Assembly (NCBI RefSeq): GCF_004216715.1
Contig: NZ_SGXG01000001.1
Span: forward strand, 4,448,501-4,512,500
Source of the DNA: Cecembia calidifontis
Lineage (GTDB): Bacteria > Bacteroidota > Bacteroidia > Cytophagales > Cyclobacteriaceae
DNA: 64,000 nt
Direction of reading: 5' to 3'
A model generated the notes under the pieces. That model ran no database searches. It worked only from the letters and a program-made list of their open reading frames with translations, and was not told where the DNA came from. Position 1 is the first letter of the stretch, and each line of letters opens with the position of its first letter. A program made the position numbers and the translations under genes. Shown here piece after piece: positions 54,972-63,169 of the stretch.

Positions 54972-55102
54972 TTTTTTAAATCCGCCCTGCGGATTTAAGG
55001 AAATCAGTAAAAAGTAGCTTGAAGGTACAGATTATAATGGTTTAGACCTCCTCTTAATTCAGACGGATGCGATGCAGTTTTCGGATGGAACTTCATCGAG
55101 AA

Positions 55103-55136
55103 AAAAAAGGGCGATAAAAGATTTCGCCCTTTTTTT
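55103..55136. terminator. intrinsic terminator upstream of the His-rich pair
   Basis: AAAGGGCG/CGCCCTTT stem with A8 on the left and T8 on the right, so it can act on either strand. No gene now ends next to it on the plus strand; it may have served the acylase transcript before IS copy 2 separated the two by 1.67 kb. Confidence 0.75.
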
Positions 55137-55195
55137 CATAAATTGTATAGCCTATTGTTTTTTAATAACTTAGGCTATCAGATTAACCATGGATC

Positions 55196-56830
55196 ATGAT
55201 CGGAAAAATTCTAGCCCCAATACTTATCCTTATCCTCTTTAGCAGCCATGTGGGGAGTCCCGGAGTTATTTTTGAGGGGTTATTGGGTCCCTATAGGGTG
55301 TTGGCAAATATTAATCCTCCTGATGTGGTACCCGGAACAGCAGTAGTGACGGTCATCATTCCGGAAACCCCTGAAGGAATCTCTTTGGAGGCCCGACCGG
55401 TTTATTGGTCTGCAGGGCTTAAAGGCACCCCAAAAGCAGATCCGCTCTATCCTGTTAAAGGTGAAATAGGAAAATATGAGGGTGAGCTTTGGTTTATGGA
55501 ACCGGGAACCTCCAGTGTGCAATTAATGATGACTGTAGGAGGCGAAACCTTTGAAGCCATTATCCCGGTCATGGCTGTACCCACTGCACAAAAAGAAATG
55601 CCTGTTGAGCTGGGCATCATTTTGGTCCTATTGGGGGTGCTTTTGGTGGTGTTGATGGTGACCATCGTAGCCTCAGCTATGAGTGATTCCATCCGTGAAC
55701 CGGGTATGGAAAGGACAGTGAAAAGCCAAAAAAGAAAGCAGATTGGTATAGTAGTCGGAACCTTGGTCATGCTACTGATCCTTTGGGGCGGAAAATCCTG
55801 GTGGGATGCCGAATCCAACCAATACCGGAATTACATGTTTGAACCCCTTAATGGAACTGCTACTTTTGAAAGCAGTCCCGAGGGAAATTTTCTGCACCTG
55901 GAAGTTGACCCGCTTAAATCCACCCAGGGAAGGGTAACCAGAAGGATCAGCTTTATAGTTCCGGATCATGGGAAACTCATGCACCTTTTTCTGATCAGAA
56001 AAGGAGACCTTGATGTTTTTGCCCATTTGCACCCGGAGCGCCTGGATACTTTGAATTTCAAGGTCAAATTACCTCCACTACCTTCCGGGGATTACCATGT
56101 GTTTGCAGATATCACCCGATATACCGGTTTTGCAGAAACGATTGTTGCTGATCTGACCATTCCTGAAACCAACAATTTCAAGTTGGCTTCCAATGATCCG
56201 GTAATCTTGGGACGTGATGACACCTATACTTTTTCCAATCCTGTCTCCAACAAATTGATCACTTTGGACGGGGATATCATGATCTGCGGCAAGCCCGGTA
56301 TCAAAACAGACCTTCCCGGAGGGTATTCGGCTGTTTGGGAAACAGAAACCGGAAAATTTGAAGCGGGAAAATTATATAGCTTAGACTTTGCCTTATTTGA
56401 CCCAGAAGGTGAACCTGCCAGCCTTGAACCTTATTTGGGCATGATGGGCCATGCAGTAGTATTGAAACATGATGGAACGGTTTACATCCATTTGCATCCA
56501 ACAGGAAATTATTCCATGGGCTCACAGCAAATGCTGGTGGACAGGTTCAAATCAGGAAAAATCGGATTTTCAGATATACCACAAAGTTTGAGTTTTCAGG
56601 ACAGTATTGATCGGGTAGTGGCATTTCTCGATGCCTTACCCGATGCGGAAAGAGATAGCCTTTTGATGGGAAATATGGTCCATTACAATAAGACGGATCC
56701 GGGGCATGAGGAACACAGTATGGTCAGTTTTCCTTATGCTTTCCCTGATAAAGGGAATTACAGAATTTGGATACAGGTAAAAATTGACGGAAAAATCGTC
56801 AATGGTGCTTTTGATGTAGAAGTAGAATAA
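55196..56830 (+). CDS. His-rich two-part periplasmic/membrane protein
   Basis: A 544-residue protein: N-terminal signal/anchor, an extracytoplasmic beta domain (about 30-130, YRVLANINPPDVVPGTAVV, similar in style to YtkA/FixH-like domains), two membrane helices (about 140-165 and 185-202), then a long periplasmic part with metal-ligand-like clusters: HGKLMHLFLI, VFAHLHPERL, YLGMMGHAVVL, YIHLHPTG and DPGHEEHSM. Repeated HLHP motifs next to Met-His suggest metal (perhaps copper) binding. I do not know a characterised homologue. It pairs with the next gene, 7 nt downstream. Confidence 0.7.
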   Translation: MIGKILAPILILILFSSHVGSPGVIFEGLLGPYRVLANINPPDVVPGTAVVTVIIPETPEGISLEARPVYWSAGLKGTPKADPLYPVKGEIGKYEGELWFMEPGTSSVQLMMTVGGETFEAIIPVMAVPTAQKEMPVELGIILVLLGVLLVVLMVTIVASAMSDSIREPGMERTVKSQKRKQIGIVVGTLVMLLILWGGKSWWDAESNQYRNYMFEPLNGTATFESSPEGNFLHLEVDPLKSTQGRVTRRISFIVPDHGKLMHLFLIRKGDLDVFAHLHPERLDTLNFKVKLPPLPSGDYHVFADITRYTGFAETIVADLTIPETNNFKLASNDPVILGRDDTYTFSNPVSNKLITLDGDIMICGKPGIKTDLPGGYSAVWETETGKFEAGKLYSLDFALFDPEGEPASLEPYLGMMGHAVVLKHDGTVYIHLHPTGNYSMGSQQMLVDRFKSGKIGFSDIPQSLSFQDSIDRVVAFLDALPDAERDSLLMGNMVHYNKTDPGHEEHSMVSFPYAFPDKGNYRIWIQVKIDGKIVNGAFDVEVE

Positions 56831-56837
56831 AAAAATT

Positions 56838-58043
56838 ATGAAAACGAATTTCAGTACCCTGACCTTAGAGGAAACCCTTCAGTCCTCGGAAACTTCTGTG
56901 ACAACGCGGGTAATCCCAAGCTTTATCTATGCCTCCGTCTTTGCTTCTTTTTGCATAGCTGTAGGTTTGCAGTGGGACATTTCCTGGCACATGAGTGTGG
57001 GAAGAGATGGTCTTTTTTCACCACCTCATTTGGCCATCTACCTGGGGGCCATCGTGTCAGGTATATTCTCCGGTATCAAGGTCCTGAAAACCAGTTTTTG
57101 GGGAAGCCTGCAAGAAAAACAGGAGACCATCAAGTTTTGGGGTATCTTCCATGGTTCCTTGGGCGCTATGTTTTGCATTTGGGGTGCATTTGCCATGCTG
57201 ACTTCAGCGCCTTTCGATGATTGGTGGCACAACACCTACGGGCTGGATGTAAAAATCCTTTCTCCTCCTCATGCTGTTCTTGGATTGGGCATGATTGTCA
57301 TCCAGTTTGGTGCATTGATATCGGTCATTGCGGTTCAAAACAGACTGGGAAATAACCTTCAGGACAAAGCCAAAACCCACCTGCATTGGTTATACGCTAT
57401 GAGTTCCGGTTTTTTGCTGGTGATGGGCTATACATTCTTTGCTGAATATTTTTTCCTAAGTAGGCAACACCATGTATTGACCTATCAGGTTGCCATGGCC
57501 GCCCTTCCTATCCTGATGGTTTCGGTAGCTTATGCTTCTCCCTACAAATGGGGAGCCACCAAAATGGCCATTGTTTATACCTTATTGATGGCAGGTATGG
57601 TCTGGGTATTGCCCCTTTTTCCCGCGGAGCCCAAGCTGAGTCCGGTGTATAATTACATCACCAGGTTCCAACCTTTCCATTTCCCATTTATTTTGATTGT
57701 ACCTGCTATGGTTATCGATCTCATCATTTCCAAATGGAAAAGCAGGAATAAATGGGTGCTGGCAGCTGCCTTATCCCTTGGGTTTGTCATCAGTTTTGTT
57801 CCCGCACAATGGTATTTTGCAGAACTGCAGATGTCAGAATTCGGAAGAGGCTGGTTTTTTGGCAGGTATTCTTACCCTTACTGGGCGAATCCTGATTCAC
57901 CATACCGCTATATTTTCCATCCTGAATACATCAGTAGAGGTTGGGATTTGGTCAAAGGATTGGGAATTGCCGCCCTGATAGGACTCATTACCTGCAGGCT
58001 CGGATTAGCCTGGGGCAATTGGATGAGTCAGGTAAAAAGGTAA
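56838..58043 (+). CDS. polytopic membrane protein with conserved His/Asp motifs
   Basis: A 401-residue protein with about ten membrane helices. Two related motifs stand out: WDISWHMSVGRDGLFSPPHL (about 47-66) and DDWWHNTYGLDVKILSPPH (about 128-146), both with Trp-His, an acidic residue and a following PPH, like two halves of one internally repeated site. A third Trp/Tyr-rich stretch (FFGRYSYPYW) is near the C-terminus. Such motifs suggest metal or haem binding in the membrane. No function is established that I can name. It is translated with the 55196-56830 gene. Confidence 0.7.
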   Translation: MKTNFSTLTLEETLQSSETSVTTRVIPSFIYASVFASFCIAVGLQWDISWHMSVGRDGLFSPPHLAIYLGAIVSGIFSGIKVLKTSFWGSLQEKQETIKFWGIFHGSLGAMFCIWGAFAMLTSAPFDDWWHNTYGLDVKILSPPHAVLGLGMIVIQFGALISVIAVQNRLGNNLQDKAKTHLHWLYAMSSGFLLVMGYTFFAEYFFLSRQHHVLTYQVAMAALPILMVSVAYASPYKWGATKMAIVYTLLMAGMVWVLPLFPAEPKLSPVYNYITRFQPFHFPFILIVPAMVIDLIISKWKSRNKWVLAAALSLGFVISFVPAQWYFAELQMSEFGRGWFFGRYSYPYWANPDSPYRYIFHPEYISRGWDLVKGLGIAALIGLITCRLGLAWGNWMSQVKR

Positions 58044-58087
58044 TCCTCCGAGGGGATTGGTTGATTTGGAAAACAGTGCATGAATTT

Positions 58088-58138
58088 GATTGGTTTTGGA
58101 ATGATAAAATCCAAAACCAATCTATTTTAGCTCTTTTT
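58088..58138 (+). terminator. hairpin after the polytopic membrane protein gene
   Basis: GATTGGTTTTGGA and TCCAAAACCAATC form a perfect 13-bp stem with a 9-nt loop (58088-58122), followed by TATTTTAGCTCTTTTTA. The remaining part of the 234-nt gap to the photolyase stop shows no gene. Confidence 0.65.
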
Positions 58139-58277
58139 ACTCCCGGAATCCTTCTGGACAAGTTTTGCCCTTGCTCTTATTCCTAAACTGCAACCTGGCC
58201 CTTGGCTAAAAATGTACAGAGGGACATTTTCTTGACGCTCAGTCCTCCCTCGCAACTAGTATTTAGCTTCTCAAAAA

Positions 58278-59747
58278 TCACGGCCATCGGTTCGGGACCG
58301 TATGCTTGTTCAGTATCCTTTTGGCATCTTCCTGGACAGCAGGGAATTTTTGGGCCTGCCAGATCTTTTCTCTGGCAAAACGGGCCGCTGATTCCAGTTC
58401 CACCACAGGAGCAGGGTAATCAATTCCTATCCTCACGCGATATAAATCCTGTTCAATAAGGGTCATGTTCCAGGGCTCATGGATCAAGGGAGCAGGCACA
58501 TTGATCAATTCAGGCACCCATTTTTTGATAAATTCCCCCTCCGGATCATGGTCTTGGGATTGTTTGACAGGATTATAAATACGCACGGTATTGATACCGG
58601 TTACTCCTGCCTGCATCTGCAGCTGCGGATAATGAATCCCCGGTTCAAAATCCAAAAAGAGCCTTGCCAAATGGTCCTTCCCCACCCTCCAATCCTGCCA
58701 TAAGTGATGGGTCAAAAAAGATACCAACATGGCACGCATCCTGAAATTCAGGTAGCCTGTTTCGCGGAGACAGCGCATACAGGCGTCCACCAAAGGATAA
58801 CCTGTTTCCCCCTCTTCCCAAGCTTTGACTTTCTTTTCATCATAGGGTTTTTCCAGTTCGTCAAAACCTTTATTTACGTTTCTGAACTCCATTTGGCATT
58901 CCATCTCAAATTTTTGGATAAAATGACAATGCCAACGCAGCCGGGACTGGAAATTGGTAAGGTTACGGACCTGGAATTTTTCCTTTTTCCGCTTTTCTGC
59001 TGCCTGGAATACTTGGCGAACGGACAGATTTCCCCAAGCCAAATAAGGAGACAGACGGCTACAGCCTTTCCTGCTGAGTTCAGGTTTGCTGATGTGCTTA
59101 TTGTAATTTTTGACCCGATCCGAAAAGAAGGAATCCATGTACTTTCGCCCTGTACCCTCACCCCCTTTTTGCATATTTGGCTGGACAGTTTTCCAGCTTT
59201 CGGGAATTTGTTCTTGATCAATACTTTGCAACAAGTCCTTAGAAAGGGTAAAAAACCTGGCCTTGGAAAGCTCAGGGTCTTTTGTCGGCCATGCCATGAA
59301 CGCATACCAGTCCTTGGACCAGTTTTTCCTATCCTTTCTTCCCCGGCTGACGCCCTGCTGCTGAAATTCATTCCAAACTATGCCCTGGGATGCAAAATAA
59401 TCAGCCATGGTTTTATCTCTCTCATAGGTAACTTGAATGCCTGTTTCCACATGGGAGAATACCTTTTGCACCTGATAGTGGGTTGCCAGTTTTTGAAAAA
59501 CAGGAAGGACTTCTTGATAAAATACATGTACTTTCCCATCCCAACATTGCAACTCTTTGTTCATTTCTTCTAAACTCTGCCAAACAAAGCGCCAATGTCT
59601 TTCATTGCTTTGAGGCGCCCGAACCAAAGAGGGCTCAAAACAGTAAATGGGAATAATGGGCAGACCCTCGGCAATCGCCACAGACAGGGCTTCATGGTCC
59701 TTCAACCTCAAATCCCTTTTAAACCAAACAATATTCACTTTTTGCAT
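58278..59747 (-). CDS. cryptochrome/DNA photolyase family protein
   Basis: A 489-residue flavoprotein starting MQKVNIVWFKRDLRLKDHEAL, the N-terminal antenna-domain motif, and carrying the FAD-binding helical domain (LSPYLAWGNLSVRQV, TGYPLVDACMRCLRETGYLNFRMRAMLVSFL, DFEPGIHYPQLQMQAGVTG). It would repair UV-induced pyrimidine dimers or act as a blue-light sensor; the sequence does not settle which. The ATG at 59747 is preferred over TTG 59768. It is divergent from the TIGR03643 gene, with 40 bp between. Confidence 0.9.
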   Translation of the reverse strand: MQKVNIVWFKRDLRLKDHEALSVAIAEGLPIIPIYCFEPSLVRAPQSNERHWRFVWQSLEEMNKELQCWDGKVHVFYQEVLPVFQKLATHYQVQKVFSHVETGIQVTYERDKTMADYFASQGIVWNEFQQQGVSRGRKDRKNWSKDWYAFMAWPTKDPELSKARFFTLSKDLLQSIDQEQIPESWKTVQPNMQKGGEGTGRKYMDSFFSDRVKNYNKHISKPELSRKGCSRLSPYLAWGNLSVRQVFQAAEKRKKEKFQVRNLTNFQSRLRWHCHFIQKFEMECQMEFRNVNKGFDELEKPYDEKKVKAWEEGETGYPLVDACMRCLRETGYLNFRMRAMLVSFLTHHLWQDWRVGKDHLARLFLDFEPGIHYPQLQMQAGVTGINTVRIYNPVKQSQDHDPEGEFIKKWVPELINVPAPLIHEPWNMTLIEQDLYRVRIGIDYPAPVVELESAARFAREKIWQAQKFPAVQEDAKRILNKHTVPNRWP

Positions 59748-59787
59748 CCCTTGAAAAACAAAGGACAAAAGCTAAAGTTTAGGGAAT

Positions 59788-60072
59788 ATGAAGAAACTCA
59801 AAAATCTTTCGCAAGAAGCAATTGACAGGATCATAGAGATGGCCTGGGAGGACAGGACTCCTTTTGATGCCATTACTGCACAGTTTGGGCTTTCAGAACA
59901 AGAAGTCATCACCCTGATGCGCAGGGAGATGAAAGAAAGTTCCTTCAGGATGTGGAGAGAGCGGGTACAGGGAAGGGCAACAAAACACCGGGCAAAAAGA
60001 CCGGAAGTTATGGAGCGGTTTAAATCTACCCTTCAGAAAAACATCAGCCTGAACAAAATTTCCAAACGCTAA
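59788..60072 (+). CDS. TIGR03643/DUF2805 family small protein
   Basis: A 94-residue basic protein: LSQEAIDRIIEMAWEDRTPFDAITAQFGLSEQEVITLMRREMK followed by SSFRMWRERVQGRATKH, the complete TIGR03643 family pattern. The helix arrangement resembles a sigma-like HTH (helices around 8-40), so nucleic-acid binding is possible. Function is unknown. The family is often found beside photolyase-type genes, as here. Confidence 0.85.
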   Translation: MKKLKNLSQEAIDRIIEMAWEDRTPFDAITAQFGLSEQEVITLMRREMKESSFRMWRERVQGRATKHRAKRPEVMERFKSTLQKNISLNKISKR

Positions 60073-60221
60073 GGTTATGCTTATATTAAGATTTTAAGAA
60101 AAAGTTTCCTTTTTATTAAAGGACATTTAATATTCCCTTTGCGTTGAGGCAATCTTGGTGATGTACTTTTGGGAACGTACAGCAAACGAACATTTTTTAC
60201 TAACCTTGCAAAAACTTTTAG

Positions 60222-60255
60222 GCGTCGATGTGAATCGACGCTTTGCTGTTTTTTT
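60222..60255. terminator. hairpin between TIGR03643 and AraC genes
   Basis: GCGTCGAT/ATCGACGC with a 4-nt loop (60222-60241), followed by TTTGCTGTTTTTTT on the plus strand and preceded by AAAACTTTTA on the other side. It lies between two convergent genes and probably serves both. Confidence 0.65.
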
Positions 60256-60266
60256 AGGGGGTAAGG

Positions 60267-60839
60267 TTATTTCCAGCCCTCAAAACTCCCCTTCCGGATC
60301 TTTTTGTATGCTGAAGGGGTCATTCCGGTATGCTTCTTAAACTGTGAGGAAAGGTGCTGCACAGAGCTATACCCCAGTTTCCAGGCCATTTCACTCAATT
60401 GGATTTCCTCATAAAACAACCATTCCTTGACCTTGTCCAATTTTAATTCAATAAAAAAGCGTTCTATAGTGATTCCTTCTGTACTGCTGAACAAGTGGCT
60501 GATGCGGGAATAATCTTCGGGAATATGCTCCCTGATAAAATCTGAAAGGTTGAATTTTTCTGAAATATCTGCATTTTGGATCAGTCCTTGGAGCAAGCGT
60601 TTGACCTCCTCTATCTTTTGCACCTCTCTGCTTTTCAGGATTTCAAATCCCAATTGGTGAAACTCTTGCTCCAATTGGATAAATTTACTTTCCTCTATTG
60701 GATCGGATAACAATACTTTTCCCAATACGACTTTCTCAAAAGGAATAGACAGTTGTTGCAGTGCCTGTTCCACCGCTAATATACAGCGGGGGCAAACCAT
60801 ATTTTTGACCTGTATTTCCTTTACAACCTTTTCTTCCAT
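60267..60839 (-). CDS. AraC-type regulator with HMA-like N-terminal domain
   Basis: A 190-residue protein. Residues about 6-70 look like a ferredoxin-like heavy-metal-associated domain (VKNMVCPRCILAVEQAL with a CxxC pair at 16-19, then VVLGKVLLSD). Residues about 95-185 form an AraC DNA-binding domain with two HTHs (SRISHLFSSTEGITIERF and MAWKLGYSSVQHLSSQFKKHTG). Short regulators of this build are frequent in Bacteroidota. Metal sensing is a guess from the CxxC pair. The two GNAT genes lie directly upstream in the same direction. Confidence 0.8.
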   Translation of the reverse strand: MEEKVVKEIQVKNMVCPRCILAVEQALQQLSIPFEKVVLGKVLLSDPIEESKFIQLEQEFHQLGFEILKSREVQKIEEVKRLLQGLIQNADISEKFNLSDFIREHIPEDYSRISHLFSSTEGITIERFFIELKLDKVKEWLFYEEIQLSEMAWKLGYSSVQHLSSQFKKHTGMTPSAYKKIRKGSFEGWK

Positions 60840-60843
60840 TTCC

Positions 60844-61284
60844 TTATAACACCTTCTCCATCACGATCCGGTAATCATCAATTCCACCTTTCTTGATCAA
60901 ATCCACAATTTTGAAGCCCCTATTGAGCCCAAAGTGAATCATTTTTGAAAATCGGTTCCGCGTTTTGAAATAAACTTTTAGATAACCATGATTTTTGGCC
61001 CAATGTTCCTGTTCATCGGCCAATTTGGTCGCAATACCCAATCTTCTATAACTTTCCAACACCCCACCCATCCAGGAATAAAATGATTCAGGCGAATCCC
61101 GCTGATAGCCCACTTTAAAACCAACGGGTTTGCCATCCACCTCGGCAACCAAAATCAGGTGAATGGTATCCTTTAGCCTGTCTTCATAGGTTTTCTCGGA
61201 AAAAGGCTGGAAAAATTCCGTTACTTTTTTGGACAGTTCTACTACTTCTTTGATGTCGCCCTGTCTGATTTTTATCTTTCTCAT
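60844..61284 (-). CDS. GNAT N-acetyltransferase
   Basis: A 146-residue GNAT protein with LVAEVDGKPVGFKVGY, the acetyl-CoA loop region ESYRRLGIATKLADEQEHWA, and KVYFKTRNRF near the C-terminal strand. The acceptor is unknown. Its start overlaps the stop of the next GNAT gene (61281-61284), and the AraC gene starts 4 nt beyond its stop. Confidence 0.82.
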   Translation of the reverse strand: MRKIKIRQGDIKEVVELSKKVTEFFQPFSEKTYEDRLKDTIHLILVAEVDGKPVGFKVGYQRDSPESFYSWMGGVLESYRRLGIATKLADEQEHWAKNHGYLKVYFKTRNRFSKMIHFGLNRGFKIVDLIKKGGIDDYRIVMEKVL

Positions 61285-61760
61285 AAACTGATTTCCATTT
61301 TGATATTACAACGGCCATATTGACTGCAGCCCATATCCACTTCCATAAAGCCCAGTTTCTTATACAAATGCAATGCAGCTGCCAGCTTGGTATTCGAATA
61401 GAGTATTACTTTTTGCGCCCCTAAGGCTTTGGCTTTATCCAAAATAGCCTTCCCTAACTGGAATCCAATACCCCTACCCTGTCCTTCAAGGGCTACGCCC
61501 ATTTTGATCATTTCAAATATGCCAGGCTCCTTGGAAGGAATAAGGGACACTGTGCCTAAAACTTGACCCTGCTCTTGCGCAAAGATGATATGTCCACCTT
61601 TATCCAGAATATTTGCTTCAGGATTTTCGAGTTGGGCGATATCAAATGGCTCCAAAGAAAAATATTGCTCCACCCAAGCTTTATTGATGCGCTCAAAATC
61701 AGGCTGAAGTTCAGGTCGGTAGTCGATTATGGTGATGGTATTCATAGCGATTGAATTCAT
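61281..61760 (-). CDS. GNAT N-acetyltransferase
   Basis: A 159-residue GNAT protein. The acetyl-CoA motif is LEGQGRGIGFQLGKAILDKA, flanked by MIKMGVA and KVILYSNTKLAAALHLYKKLGF, the usual motif A and B layout. The start could be ATG 61760 or ATG 61745 (MNTITIIDYRPEL). It heads a three-gene unit with the second GNAT and the AraC regulator. Confidence 0.85.
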   Translation of the reverse strand: MNSIAMNTITIIDYRPELQPDFERINKAWVEQYFSLEPFDIAQLENPEANILDKGGHIIFAQEQGQVLGTVSLIPSKEPGIFEMIKMGVALEGQGRGIGFQLGKAILDKAKALGAQKVILYSNTKLAAALHLYKKLGFMEVDMGCSQYGRCNIKMEISL

Positions 61761-61940
61761 TTTATGAATATAAGCACAAAAAATTAGTGGGGAAAAAGCA
61801 TCCCTTTCCTGATGGTGAAATTTGGAATTAAGTTATAATTGTCATTTCGACTAAAAGGAGAAATCTAATAAACAAACAATATACCTCCAACCAAGTTGCC
61901 AAAACCAATATCTCAAGTAAAGTCATTCTAAAAATTTCCT

Positions 61941-61948
61941 TATTTTTG
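61941..61948 (+). promoter_or_regulatory. candidate -7 element before fabG
   Basis: TATTTTTG matches the TAnnTTTG consensus and lies 31 nt upstream of ATG 61980. No clear -33 element was picked out. Confidence 0.4.
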
Positions 61949-61979
61949 ACCTTTGTTTTACACCAACCAAAAATTCAAT

Positions 61980-62726
61980 ATGGGATTATTAAGCGGAAAA
62001 ACGGCTCTGATCACAGGAGCATCTAAAGGAATCGGCCGAGCAATTGCCATCCGATATGCACAAGAGGGCGCCAATGTAGCATTTACTTACCTTTCCAGTG
62101 TAGAAAAAGGACAAGCTTTGGAAGATGAATTAGCCGCTTTTGGCATCAAAGCCAAGGGCTATCGCTCTGATGCCTCTGACTTCAAAGCCGCTGAGGAATT
62201 GGTCAATGCGGTGGTGGCTGAATTCGGTACTTTGGATATCCTGATCAATAATGCCGGCATTACCCGTGACAACCTATTGATGAGAATGACCGAAGAAGCA
62301 TGGGATGAAGTGATCAATGTGAACCTTAAATCCTGCTTCAACACCGTAAAAGCTGCCACACGTACCATGATGAAGGCCAAAGCCGGTTCCATCATCAATA
62401 TCACCTCAGTGGTAGGTATCAAAGGAAATGCAGGACAGGCCAATTATGCCGCCTCCAAGGCAGGCATCATCGGCTTCACCAAGTCTGTGGCTTTGGAATT
62501 GGGTTCCAGAAATATCCGCTGCAATGCGGTAGCTCCTGGTTTTATCGAAACAGAAATGACTGCTGTATTGGATGAAAAAACCGTTCAGGGCTGGAGAGAT
62601 GCTATCCCTATGAAGCGTGGCGGTCAACCTGAAGAAGTGGCCAATGCTTGTGTATTCTTAGGTTCCGACATGAGTTCTTATATTTCGGGACAGGTGCTTC
62701 AGGTTGATGGAGCGATGCTCACTTAA
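61980..62726 (+). CDS. fabG: 3-oxoacyl-ACP reductase
   Basis: A 248-residue SDR that reduces 3-oxoacyl-ACP with NADPH in fatty-acid elongation. ITGASKGIGRAIA (cofactor loop), NNAGITRDNLLMRM, catalytic Ser in NITSVVG, YAASKAG (Tyr and Lys) and VAPGFIETEMT match FabG of fatty-acid synthesis closely. ATG 61980 (MGLLSGKTALITG) is the family start; the frame is open back to 61953. It is monocistronic here, away from the usual fab cluster. Confidence 0.93.
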   Translation: MGLLSGKTALITGASKGIGRAIAIRYAQEGANVAFTYLSSVEKGQALEDELAAFGIKAKGYRSDASDFKAAEELVNAVVAEFGTLDILINNAGITRDNLLMRMTEEAWDEVINVNLKSCFNTVKAATRTMMKAKAGSIINITSVVGIKGNAGQANYAASKAGIIGFTKSVALELGSRNIRCNAVAPGFIETEMTAVLDEKTVQGWRDAIPMKRGGQPEEVANACVFLGSDMSSYISGQVLQVDGAMLT

Positions 62727-63134
62727 GAGGCGAGATGCGGGAGATTAGAAGCGAGAAGCTAGATAAGAACCAAGAAATAAGAAGCAAGATACAAGACCTG
62801 TGTTTTGTAAAGTAGGAGATTAGTCCTAGGAGAAAATAATTGATTAAAGTGCAATGACCTTTGAGATTTTAGAAATCTCGAAGGTCTTTTTTTTGTCATT
62901 AAACGACTTCCAATTTTTTAGGCTGCAAATATTCCACTCGGATTCTGATAATTATTGAAAAGTGATTGAAGCCTAGTATGTTCCTCAAAGATTAGAAAAA
63001 GCGGGATTGCAATAATTCGTCTATCAGCGCTCTTCTTTACTTTTTCCCATCAGTGAAAAACCTTGTTTAGACTTAGTATTTAACGAAAGGAAAAAACTTT
63101 GTTTGCAATCACAACCTTTTGAATAAAATCAAGT
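62727..63134. repeat. spacer with purine-rich repeat tract and palindromic terminator
   Basis: About 400 bp without a gene. 62732-62795 is an almost pure A/G tract of GAGATG/GAAGC/AAGA-type units, like the shorter one at 31597-31625. 62855-62894 is a hairpin (ACCTTTGAGATTT/AAATCTCGAAGGT) followed by T8, a good terminator for fabG although 130 nt away. Nothing else is recognised. Confidence 0.5.
62855..62894 (+). terminator. intrinsic terminator downstream of fabG
   Basis: GACCTT-GAGATTT pairs with AAATCTC-AAGGTC around TAG, followed by eight T. It shares its GACCTT...AAGGTC frame with the palindromes between cusC and cusB. Confidence 0.75.
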
Positions 63135-63160
63135 ATATTAAAATGATATCATTTTAATAT
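63135..63160. promoter_or_regulatory. 26-bp perfect palindrome before the SPFH gene
   Basis: The half-site ATATTAAAATGAT is followed directly by its exact complement ATCATTTTAATAT, centred between 63147 and 63148, with TGATATCA at the core. It ends 9 nt before the ATG at 63170. The position and symmetry fit an operator for a dimeric or tetrameric repressor; the protein is not identified. Confidence 0.6.
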
Positions 63161-63169
63161 CATACCAAT

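Larger units (their letters stand above)
53336..55000 (-). mobile_element. IS1380-family insertion sequence, copy 2 (inverted)
   Basis: A 1665-bp element, inverted relative to copy 1, with the same terminal repeats and a perfect 5-bp target duplication AAATC (53331-53335 and 55001-55005). It differs from copy 1 by one base in the poly-A/T run next to the internal terminator (9 versus 8) and by a cluster of six substitutions in 18 bases just before the transposase start (54887-54904). It sits in the gap between the acylase gene and the His-rich protein gene and does not break a recognisable gene. Confidence 0.95.

Noticed and set aside
18644..55000. Composite transposon formed by the two IS1380 copies
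   Set aside because: Each copy has its own matching 5-bp duplication (AATTA and AAATC), and the outer flanks do not match each other. The segment between also carries ordinary chromosomal genes.
58704..59573. 289-codon open frame on the plus strand opposite the photolyase
   Set aside because: The minus-strand frame has complete photolyase motifs; the opposite frame matches no family and follows the codon pattern of its complement.
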